DNA of 64,000 nt from Treponema sp. UBA6367 (GTDB lineage: Bacteria > Spirochaetota > Spirochaetia > Treponematales > Treponemataceae). The position numbers and the translations under genes are program-made. The stretch covers positions 230,960 to 294,959 of the forward strand of contig DJRF01000010.1 in the NCBI GenBank assembly GCA_002437725.1. The letters are read 5' to 3'. The notes below the pieces were generated by a model that searched no databases, was not told where the DNA came from, and worked only from the letters and a program-made list of their open reading frames with translations. Position 1 is the first letter of the stretch. Each line of letters opens with the position of its first letter. Of this stretch, positions 25,632 to 32,681 are shown piece after piece.

Positions 25632-27745
25632 TGACAAATTTAAATGCTTTGAAAAAAAATCTTCTTTCTCTTGTTGCCTTGCTGGTTGCAAGTCAGTGGC
25701 TTTTTGGACATGGCATTTTAAATCCTGTTGCTGGAAAATGGGCGAACAGGCAGTATTTAGTAATTGAACTTGAAGATGAAGAAAGCGCCTATTATTCGCT
25801 AAACGGGAGCAATCCAGAGTCTTCTGGCTTTGCCTACGATGGACCTGTTTTGCTTGATGTTGAAGGGGATGTTTCTTTAAAAGTCGCTATTGTAGATAAA
25901 GAAGGAAAGTCTACCTTGTATGACATAAAGTATTCTGTAAACAAGCAATTTTCTGATGATGAGGAAGTCGATTCTTTTATTGATTCTTGTGGCGGTGGCT
26001 TTATTTCATATACAGTTGGAAATATAATTTCTGTTCCAAAAAAAGTTGAATTTGCTATTGGACAGCCGCCAGAAGTTTTTGAGCAAGGAAAAGAACTTTC
26101 CATCGATAAAAATTCTGTCTTGGCACGATACGTTCCTCTTAGCATCCTTTATAAAGACATAAAGTGGCGTTTTGTAATAGATGTAAAGCCATTGTTTTCA
26201 GGTTTGTACAGTCGTATAGATGTTCCCTTTGAAATATCAGATTGGGAAAATATTTCTTTTACAGACCGCAAGATGATTTATAAAATTGATGCTCAGTGGT
26301 GGATGCAGCCTAAGCAGCCGTTAAAACTTGATCGTTCTGCAAGCCACATGATTTCTTGGCAAAGCGTTGACTATTCTCCAGAAAATTCTGTTAAGTATTG
26401 TGTTTTGCCACCAAAGCCTCAGTTTATAACAAAGACTTCTGAAAATGGTTCTGTTTGGGTTTCCGTAGAAGGTGAAGCTGGTTATAAGTTTGGGATTATA
26501 GATTCCGCGCAAAATGTTACCGCTCTTTATGATTCTATAGAAATAGACACATTTCCAGGCGATAGGTACAAAGGCTGCTTAAAAGTTGGAATATATTACG
26601 ATTCTGTTTATCAAGGCTCTGTTCCAATTGAATTTAATATAAATAAGCGTATGCCTGCAATGCCAAAAATATTGCCGTCAATAGCTGGAAACTTTTCTAG
26701 AACTTCTGTTGATTTAGCTTTTGAATCAGAAGAAAATACCAAAATTTTTACACTTGTAGAAAAAGAATTTCTTCCATCTGGTTACAAAAAAAGTGAATAT
26801 TTAACTCCTATTGCAGCGGATAAAAATCTAGCTTTGTTTGGCGAGCTTCCAAATAAAAAAATTAGCTTGGAATTGCCTTCGCAGCAGCCTTGCATTTACA
26901 AAGTTTTTTCTTACGCTTTAGATGAAAGTGGCAATAAAAGCCGCATCAGCACCTATTCGGTTATAATAGATCCGTTTAATTATTATATAGACGGCAACGC
27001 TTCTGAAAGCGATGTTGCGACTGCCGACGGTACTTCTGAAAAACCTTTTATTTCTTTTTCTCAGTTGATTTCCGCAATGAAATATGCAAGAACCATGAAT
27101 GTTTTTGCAAAAGGAGATATTTATATTCCTTCTGGCGAAAACATTGTTTCTTCTAATTGCGCTCTTTCTTGCAATGACGGAGAGTCTTGTTTAATTTTTG
27201 CTCCTGATTCAAAACTTATAGTAAGAAGTTCTTCTTTTGAAGTTTCTAATGCTAAAATTACGTATTCAGCAAGCAAAGAGTTAAAAAAGAATACAAGCTG
27301 CATATTTCAGCTTGAAAGGGGAGTTTTAGATTTAAAAAATTGTGTGCTTTCTGCTGCTTTTGGAAAAACTGGAACTGTTGTAAACGCTGATGCTTCCGTT
27401 GTAAACTTTTTTGACAGCGATGTAATTTCTTATGCAGAAAATTATACTTCGATTGTGGCTTCTGTTCGTTCTTCTATAAATGTAAAAAACTCTAATTTGT
27501 CAACAGTTGCTCCAACGAGCGTGATTTTTTCTGCGCAGGAAGGAACTTTTGAATTAAGCTCATCTTCTTGCAAAGTTACAGGTTCTCTTGGTCGGATTGC
27601 AGAGCTTTTTAATACTCAGAGCAGAATAGCGTCAAATTCTTTTTATGCAGATTTAAATAATTCGGCAAATGAAAGCAACCCTATCTATTCTGATAAAGAA
27701 AATATAATGTTGGAATATTATGATAACTCTACAGTAGGATTTTAA
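25631..27745 (+). CDS. Secreted chitobiase-C-like / beta-helix protein
   Basis: Function unknown. The 704-residue product has a signal peptide (LLSLVALLVASQWLFG). A chitobiase C-terminal-like beta-sandwich (residues ~45-105, with YYSLNGSNPESSGFAYDGP and VSLKVAIVDKEGKST) comes next, then a second such region around 270-450. A C-terminal right-handed beta-helix, as in pectin-lyase-like folds, runs from about residue 455 (YYIDGNAS... EKPFISFSQLISAMKYA) to the end. The last part has repeated short strands rich in Ser, Asn and Val. It is coupled to the phosphoribosyltransferase before it and 4 bp from rnhB, unusual company for an exported protein. No catalytic residues could be assigned. Confidence 0.72.
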   Translation: MTNLNALKKNLLSLVALLVASQWLFGHGILNPVAGKWANRQYLVIELEDEESAYYSLNGSNPESSGFAYDGPVLLDVEGDVSLKVAIVDKEGKSTLYDIKYSVNKQFSDDEEVDSFIDSCGGGFISYTVGNIISVPKKVEFAIGQPPEVFEQGKELSIDKNSVLARYVPLSILYKDIKWRFVIDVKPLFSGLYSRIDVPFEISDWENISFTDRKMIYKIDAQWWMQPKQPLKLDRSASHMISWQSVDYSPENSVKYCVLPPKPQFITKTSENGSVWVSVEGEAGYKFGIIDSAQNVTALYDSIEIDTFPGDRYKGCLKVGIYYDSVYQGSVPIEFNINKRMPAMPKILPSIAGNFSRTSVDLAFESEENTKIFTLVEKEFLPSGYKKSEYLTPIAADKNLALFGELPNKKISLELPSQQPCIYKVFSYALDESGNKSRISTYSVIIDPFNYYIDGNASESDVATADGTSEKPFISFSQLISAMKYARTMNVFAKGDIYIPSGENIVSSNCALSCNDGESCLIFAPDSKLIVRSSSFEVSNAKITYSASKELKKNTSCIFQLERGVLDLKNCVLSAAFGKTGTVVNADASVVNFFDSDVISYAENYTSIVASVRSSINVKNSNLSTVAPTSVIFSAQEGTFELSSSSCKVTGSLGRIAELFNTQSRIASNSFYADLNNSANESNPIYSDKENIMLEYYDNSTVGF

Positions 27746-27749
27746 TATT

Positions 27750-28340
27750 ATGTCTTTAGAACTTTTTTGTGGACTCGACGAAGCTGGAAGAGGTCCTTTA
27801 GCAGGTCCTGTTACGGCAGGGGCTGTAATTTTGCCAAAAGATTTTCCAATTGAAATTTTAAATGATTCAAAAAAACTTTCTGAAAAAAAACGCCAGCAAG
27901 CAGAGCTTGTTATAAAAGAAAAAGCTTGCTGGGGAATAGGCATTGTTGATCATGAAACTATTGATAAAATCAATATATTGCAGGCAAGCATGCTAGCTAT
28001 GAGCCTTGCTTTTGACATGATGATGCTAAAATTCCCTGAATGGGCAAAGCAGTTTGATTTTAAAATTGAAGATATTTGCTGCATCGCCGACGGTACAACT
28101 GTTCCTAAGGTGAAGTGTAAAAAAGTTTTTTGCGAAGCCAAAGCGGATTCTAAATATCCTTCTGTTATGGCGGCAAGCATTATTGCAAAGGTTGAGCGAG
28201 ATTTTCTAATGTGCGAATATGATAAAATGTATCCGCAGTATGGTTATGCCAGGCATAAAGGCTATCCTACTGCGGAGCATAGAAAAATCTGCCATGAACT
28301 TGGACCTAGTCCTATTCAGCGGCTTTCTTTTAACTACTAG
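27750..28340 (+). CDS. rnhB: Ribonuclease HII
   Basis: Removes RNA from RNA-DNA hybrids and initiates ribonucleotide excision. The 196-residue protein has the family N-terminus CGLDEAGRGPLAGPVTAGAV with the catalytic Asp-Glu pair, the third acidic residue in CIADGTTVP and the fourth in EAKADSKYPSVMAASIIAKV, and the C-terminal YGYARHKGYPTAEH. The ATG lies 4 bp after the beta-helix gene stop. It converges on the PUR-alpha gene with only 14 bp between the stops and no obvious terminator. Confidence 0.97.
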   Translation: MSLELFCGLDEAGRGPLAGPVTAGAVILPKDFPIEILNDSKKLSEKKRQQAELVIKEKACWGIGIVDHETIDKINILQASMLAMSLAFDMMMLKFPEWAKQFDFKIEDICCIADGTTVPKVKCKKVFCEAKADSKYPSVMAASIIAKVERDFLMCEYDKMYPQYGYARHKGYPTAEHRKICHELGPSPIQRLSFNY

Positions 28341-28354
28341 GCCGAAAGTTGCTT

Positions 28355-28771
28355 TTAGTCTTCTGCGTTCTGGTTATTTATTTCTTCTGCCGATGTTGCA
28401 GTTCTTTTTGAAACTACATGGATTCTGCCAGTTCTTTTTAAGCTGTCTGTTTTCTTTTCAGAATCTTTTGAAATTTTGTATATTTTTTTAGTTTTTTCGA
28501 TTTTTTCTGCTTTTTTTGCGGCCTTTGCTTTTGCTCTATCTCTTTTGTCTTTTTCTATATAGTTTAAAGAGCGGTCCATTCCCTGCAAAAATTTTTGCAT
28601 ATCGTCGGCAAAAATGGCAATTTGATGACGCTCTCCGTCAGCACCATCGCGGTTTTTGCTTTCTACTATTTGAAGAAAAACATCTCCAGTTCTGTTTTCT
28701 TTTATGTTAAAAAAGTATGAACGGTTATCAAGATAAACTTCTGTTGTAAAAAGTTCTCCGCGTGCACCCAT
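28355..28771 (-). CDS. PUR-alpha-domain single-stranded nucleic-acid-binding protein
   Basis: Spirochaete and Bacteroidetes PUR-alpha-like protein (DUF3276 type), related to Borrelia BpuR, which binds DNA and RNA and regulates gene expression. The 138-residue product has one PUR repeat, GELFTTEVYLDNRSYFFNIKENRTGDVFLQIVESK... ERHQIAIFADDMQKFLQGMDRSLNYI (residues ~5-72), followed by a very basic Lys/Ala-rich tail (KDKRDRAKAKAAKKAEKIEKTKK) and a disordered end. A ribosome site (AAAGGAAGG) precedes the ATG. The upstream 216-bp gap has a large stem-loop structure and a G7 run. Target genes cannot be read from the sequence. Confidence 0.88.
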   Translation of the reverse strand: MGARGELFTTEVYLDNRSYFFNIKENRTGDVFLQIVESKNRDGADGERHQIAIFADDMQKFLQGMDRSLNYIEKDKRDRAKAKAAKKAEKIEKTKKIYKISKDSEKKTDSLKRTGRIHVVSKRTATSAEEINNQNAED

Positions 28772-28817
28772 AATTCGCCTTCCTTTGAAATGTTGTATAG
28801 TTTTATAAAAATATCAG

Positions 28818-28959
28818 AAAAAAAACGCTTAGTCAATTAATTGTTTGTGTTTGTTTTGGCTATCCAAGCCGATTCAAACGAAGTGCGAGCATAACCATCT
28901 GTAGCATGGGGGGGAAAAGCAAACTGCCCTTGTAAAATCGCCGAAAGCGTTTTTTTTTT
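28818..28959. ncRNA. Candidate structured RNA closed by a 13-bp stem
   Basis: AAAAAAAACGCTT (28818-28830) and AAGCGTTTTTTTT (28945-28957) are perfectly complementary and enclose 114 bases of unusually mixed composition, including GGCTatccAAGCC-type small hairpins and a run of seven G (28908-28914). Both ends have U-rich tails in either direction. It does not match SRP RNA, tmRNA, 6S, tRNA or any riboswitch consensus I remember. It may be a small RNA, or the long leader and terminator region between the cysteine desulfurase and PUR-alpha genes. Confidence 0.3.
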
Positions 28960-28987
28960 CACAATTTTTAAAAACTTGAAGTTTGGG

Positions 28988-30181
28988 TTAATTAAATTTT
29001 TTTACAATTTTTTTTATCTTTTCAAATAATTCTTCTATTCCTTCTTTTGTGCTTAATGGTCCAAAACTGAATCTAACAGCATTTTCGCTTACTTGTGGAG
29101 TTACGTGCATCGCTTCTAAAACTGGCCGGTTGTTTTTTCTGCTAGAACATGCGCTTCCTGTTGAAATATAAAATCCTTCAGCGTCTAGAGCTCTTAGCAT
29201 AACTTGACCTGGAATGTTTTCAAACGAAGCTTGAACAACCCAAGGAGAATAATTTTCAGGATTTAAAATTCTTGTTTCTGGAATTATTGTGCAACTTTTA
29301 AGTTCTGCAAGTTTTTTTATAAAATTTTGAGTGTAATTTATTTGATTTTCTAAGCGTTCTTTTGCAGCTTGATTGCTATCGCTAATCCAGTACTTTTCAA
29401 GGGCTTTTGAAATTGCAACTGCTCCAAAAACATTTTCTGTTCCTGAACGAATTCCTTTCTCTTGACCGCCGCCTTTTAAAAATGGCTCAAAAGCATCTGC
29501 AATATATAAAATGCCAATGCCGCGCGGACCGCAAATTTTATGCGCGCTTATCGCAGCGCTGTCTATTCCTTTGTAAGATAGATTTAATGGAATCTTTCCA
29601 GCTGCCTGGACACAGTCTACATGAAACTTAGGTTTTCTTTTTCCTTCAGAAAATTTTGTAATAGTATCCGCAATTTCATAGATTGGTTGAATTGCTCCAG
29701 TTTCATTGTTTACAGACATAACGCAAACCAAGGCGGTGTCTTGGGTAAGTTTTTTTTCAACGGCTTGCGGTGTTATAATGCCGTTTTTGTCAGCAGGAAT
29801 AAAATCGACTGTCCAGCCGCATTTTTTTAATTCAAGAGCCATTTCCCTTACGGCAGGGTGTTCAATTGAGCTTATTAAAACGCTGCCTTTTTTCGGCCTA
29901 TTTAAAATGCTTAAAATAGGAATGTGGTCGCTTTCTGTTCCTCCGCTTGTAAAAAAAATTTTTTCTGCAGTAACTCCAAGAATTTCAGCAGATTTTTTTC
30001 TAGCTTCTTCAAGGACAGCTTTTGCTTCTTTGCCTATAGAATGTGAGCTTGAAGGATTTCCCCAGTTTTTTAGCGTTGCATTTAAAGATTCATTTAAAAT
30101 CTGTGAATCTGCAGGACTTGTAGCGGCCCAGTCAAAGTAGTGCTCTATTTTATTTTCTTGTTGATTTTCCTGTTGTTCCAT
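28988..30181 (-). CDS. Cysteine desulfurase (NifS/IscS family)
   Basis: PLP enzyme releasing sulfur from cysteine for Fe-S clusters and tRNA thiolation. The 397-residue protein shows YFDWAATSPAD at the N-terminus, the cofactor-binding FTSGGTESDH (usually GGTEANN), the Schiff-base lysine in SAHKICGPRGIGILY and the active-site cysteine in STGSACSSRKNN. This is the group I form with an unusually extended active-site loop. It is not next to an iscU scaffold in this window, and the Rrf2 regulator and mnmA lie 25 kb away. Downstream of aroB by 15 bp on the minus strand, so it is probably co-transcribed from tmk onward. Confidence 0.94.
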   Translation of the reverse strand: MEQQENQQENKIEHYFDWAATSPADSQILNESLNATLKNWGNPSSSHSIGKEAKAVLEEARKKSAEILGVTAEKIFFTSGGTESDHIPILSILNRPKKGSVLISSIEHPAVREMALELKKCGWTVDFIPADKNGIITPQAVEKKLTQDTALVCVMSVNNETGAIQPIYEIADTITKFSEGKRKPKFHVDCVQAAGKIPLNLSYKGIDSAAISAHKICGPRGIGILYIADAFEPFLKGGGQEKGIRSGTENVFGAVAISKALEKYWISDSNQAAKERLENQINYTQNFIKKLAELKSCTIIPETRILNPENYSPWVVQASFENIPGQVMLRALDAEGFYISTGSACSSRKNNRPVLEAMHVTPQVSENAVRFSFGPLSTKEGIEELFEKIKKIVKKFN

Positions 30182-30196
30182 TGCCAGTTTGAACCT

Positions 30197-31315
30197 CTAT
30201 TTTAAAACGGCTAAAATATCTTTATCATCAGTTTCTTGTATAAAGGTTTGCGCTAATCCATTTTGAAGAATTAGTCTTATTGTGTCGTTTTTGTTCTTTT
30301 TGTCTTTGTGCATAACGGCAATAAGTCTTTCTCCAATTCCTCCGCCTAGAACTAAAGGATGAATTGCAGATGTGCACCAGCCATATTTTTGCAAGACAGA
30401 TAGAACTTCATCTTTGTATTGTTCAGAGCAAAACTCTTTTCTTGCAGAAAGGCAAATTGCCCTGCCAATTCCCCAGGCAACTGCGTCACCGTGCGTAATG
30501 TTTCCAAGCCCTGCTAAGGTTTCTAGCGCATGACCAAATGTGTGTCCAAAATTTAAATAAGCACGGATATTTTGTTCTGTAAAGTCTTGCTTTACAATTT
30601 CTGATTTTGCTTTTGCAGATTTTATAATAATCTCAAGAACTGTATCTGGATTTCTGTCTATAAGTTCTTCTGATTTTTGCTTAAAAATTTCATAAAGCTC
30701 TTTGTCGTATATAAGTCCTGTTTTTATTGCTTCTGCAAGCCCTGAACGATATTGAGCTTTTGAAAGAGTTTGCACAAATTTTGGAAAGACATGAATTTCT
30801 TCTGCCGGCCAAAAAGCTCCTAGCATATTCTTGTAGTTTTGAAAGTCGCAGCCGGTTTTTCCACCTATTGAAGCATCGACCATGGAAAGAAGCGTTGTTG
30901 GCACAAACTGAACTCGAATTCCTCTTTTATAAACTGATGCGGCAAAGCCTGTTAAGTCGCAAATAACTCCGCCGCCAATTCCCACAAATAAGTCATTTCT
31001 GGAAAAGCCTGCTTCCAAGGCTGTTTGTGTTATGGTAAGAACGCTTTCTATTGTTTTGTAAGGTTCTCCGGAGCCAAGAATTATAAGAATATCTTTTCCG
31101 CATACACCGTCTTCAAATCTGTTTATAAAAGATTTCATGCAGTCAAGCGTTGCAACCGTGGCGTCTGTTACAAAGCACCTTCTTTCTGCGCTTTCTTTGC
31201 CGTAAATTGGCAAAAGGTCTGGTGTTTGCGCATAAAATGAAATTTTGGTTTTTGCAGTTCCAGGATAACTTGCTGGATAAAGAATATCTAATGTGTTGGT
31301 AATTGAACTTTCCAT
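30197..31315 (-). CDS. aroB: 3-dehydroquinate synthase
   Basis: Second enzyme of the shikimate pathway, converting DAHP to 3-dehydroquinate with NAD+ and a divalent metal. The 372-residue protein has VGIGGGVICDLTGFAASVYKRG (NAD-binding), PTTLLSMVDASIGGKTG, the metal ligands in GLAEAIKTGL, NFGHTFGHALE and THGDAVAWG. All are intact. It lies between an unknown secreted protein and the cysteine desulfurase in a closely spaced minus-strand unit (tmk, unknown, aroB, nifS). The order suggests shared transcription rather than shared function. Confidence 0.96.
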   Translation of the reverse strand: MESSITNTLDILYPASYPGTAKTKISFYAQTPDLLPIYGKESAERRCFVTDATVATLDCMKSFINRFEDGVCGKDILIILGSGEPYKTIESVLTITQTALEAGFSRNDLFVGIGGGVICDLTGFAASVYKRGIRVQFVPTTLLSMVDASIGGKTGCDFQNYKNMLGAFWPAEEIHVFPKFVQTLSKAQYRSGLAEAIKTGLIYDKELYEIFKQKSEELIDRNPDTVLEIIIKSAKAKSEIVKQDFTEQNIRAYLNFGHTFGHALETLAGLGNITHGDAVAWGIGRAICLSARKEFCSEQYKDEVLSVLQKYGWCTSAIHPLVLGGGIGERLIAVMHKDKKNKNDTIRLILQNGLAQTFIQETDDKDILAVLK

Positions 31316-31324
31316 GCCTACATT

Positions 31325-31954
31325 TTAGTAAGTTTTGCTGTCCATTGCAATAAAGGTATCGCGAACATTTTCAACTCTTGCAATTTCTCTTTTTAGCATT
31401 GCTTCGTAGTCTAGCGAGCCTTGTTTTATTCGTTCTCGTTCATCTTCCCAGTTTTGGCAGTCTGTTATAAAAAGAAAATCAAATTCTTTTGCGTTTGCTT
31501 TTTCCGCCCAAAGCAAAGTTTCTTTCCAATAGAGAAGGGCTGCGTTGTAGCAGGAAAGCGCTTTTTCTAAATTTCTAAGGTATTCATCTTTCCATGGAGC
31601 GTCATAAAAATACGCAACTTTTTTGTCATAAATTCTGCCTAGCCGCAGGTGTTGTTCAATAAGTTTTAAGTTTATGTGCATTTGGAAAAGATATCTGTAT
31701 TTTTCCCATTCTTTTTCTGTATTTATTTTTGCATTTGCATACAAAGGGTTGCAAAAATCTGCTTGGGTTGCTTTTTCTAGCCAATAAATATTTTCAATGC
31801 AGTCGTCAGGATATTGCTGGTAGTGAACATGGTACAATCTGTACCAATCCTCTTTATACTTTACCATATATGCCTGAGCAGGCTGCACATCAGTCGCAAT
31901 AAAAAGGAAAAGAGGAAAAAGTATTTTTAATACGCTGAAAAGTTTTTTTTTCAC
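31325..31954 (-). CDS. Conserved treponemal secreted protein of unknown function
   Basis: Not recognised as a named family. The 209-residue product has a signal peptide (KILFPLFLFIATDVQPAQA) and a helical, aromatic-rich mature part with many Trp and Tyr (YKEDWYRLYHVHYQQYP, YWKETLLWAEKANAKEF), suggesting a helical repeat or bundle in the periplasm. Its codon use looks normal for the window. It lies 1 bp after tmk and 9 bp before aroB, so it is part of the minus-strand unit. I recall a similar unknown next to tmk in T. pallidum, but could not check. Confidence 0.75.
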   Translation of the reverse strand: MKKKLFSVLKILFPLFLFIATDVQPAQAYMVKYKEDWYRLYHVHYQQYPDDCIENIYWLEKATQADFCNPLYANAKINTEKEWEKYRYLFQMHINLKLIEQHLRLGRIYDKKVAYFYDAPWKDEYLRNLEKALSCYNAALLYWKETLLWAEKANAKEFDFLFITDCQNWEDERERIKQGSLDYEAMLKREIARVENVRDTFIAMDSKTY

Positions 31955-31955
31955 A

Positions 31956-32585
31956 CTATATTATCGGTTTTATATTCAGGTTATTTATAGTTTTTAAGAT
32001 GAAGTCCCTTATTTCTTCAATTGATTTAGACGCATCTACGTCAATTATGGTCATTCCTAAACCTTTTTGTCCTCTGTATTCGTCGATTGCAGATTCGTAA
32101 AGTTCCGCTGTTTTTTTCTGAAAATCAAGTTTTTCATAGATTTCTTGAGTTTCCCCCCGGCTTGCAACTCTTTTAATAGAAATTTCAGGATCTATTCTAA
32201 AAAAGAAAAGCAGTTGCGGCAAAGGAAACGGGCTGTTTATAATTTGTGGAATTTCTTTTCCGCATGAAACTGACTGGTATGCCAAACTTGAAAAAAAATA
32301 TCTGTCGCTTAGAGCCAGTTTTCCAAGCTTTGTCTGTTCAATTACCCCGTCTTTTCCAAAAATATGTTCCGCTCTGTCTGCGGCAAAAAGATACGAGGCT
32401 GTAATTTCGCTGACAGAAAAATCTTTTTTGAGCATTCTTCGCAAAAAAAGACCAGTTTCTTTTGATGTTGGTTCTGCGGAAACAAACACTTTGTCTTGTG
32501 GAAAATTCTGAGCAAGAAGTTTTATCTGTGTGCTTGTTCCAGAGCCGTCTATGCCTTCGAAAACAACAAAATTCTTTATAATCAT
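31956..32585 (-). CDS. tmk: Thymidylate kinase with variant P-loop
   Basis: Phosphorylates dTMP to dTDP. The 209-residue protein has VVFEGIDGSGTSTQ at the N-terminus, the DR motif in LSDRYFFSSLAYQS, the substrate region LFAADRAEH and the C-terminal LID-type segment. The P-loop lysine is absent: residue 17 is Thr (ACA) in GSGTST where most bacteria have GSGKTT. I believe treponemal homologues share this, so the enzyme is probably active by a variant mechanism. The gene starts 96 bp from the divergent tamB gene; the shared region carries the 16-nt leader element (32615-32630). Confidence 0.93.
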   Translation of the reverse strand: MIIKNFVVFEGIDGSGTSTQIKLLAQNFPQDKVFVSAEPTSKETGLFLRRMLKKDFSVSEITASYLFAADRAEHIFGKDGVIEQTKLGKLALSDRYFFSSLAYQSVSCGKEIPQIINSPFPLPQLLFFFRIDPEISIKRVASRGETQEIYEKLDFQKKTAELYESAIDEYRGQKGLGMTIIDVDASKSIEEIRDFILKTINNLNIKPII

Positions 32586-32614
32586 AATGAAACCTACTCC
32601 TATAATAATAAAAT

Positions 32615-32630
32615 TTGCAACGCAAACTTA
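32615..32630 (-). repeat. 16-nt leader element, copy 2 (minus strand)
   Basis: Minus-strand TAAGTTTGCGTTGCAA, identical to the elements at 20025-20040 and 43683-43698. It lies 30 bp before the tmk ATG and points toward tmk, with the ribosome site TAGGAG further downstream. A TATAAC-like box lies just upstream on the minus strand. Confidence 0.65.
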
Positions 32631-32681
32631 TAAAGTTATATAAAATATTAAAAAAATCCGATAGAATATAAAGCAATCAAG

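Noticed and set aside
28861..28960. tRNA-like or SRP RNA-like sequence in the gap before the PUR-alpha gene
   Set aside because: A T-loop-like TTTGAATC and small hairpins are present, but no acceptor stem, anticodon arm or SRP RNA core could be built. It is reported only as an unassigned structured region.
32590..32605. Half-site of the Rrf2 operator before tmk (ACCTACT)
   Set aside because: Only one half is present and it overlaps the tmk ribosome site (TAGGAG on the minus strand), so coincidence is likely.
32641..32664. Motility-type promoter before tamB (TCCGATAG with TAAA upstream)
   Set aside because: Spacing between the TAAA boxes and TCCGATAG is wrong (12 or 22 instead of 15), so it is not supported.
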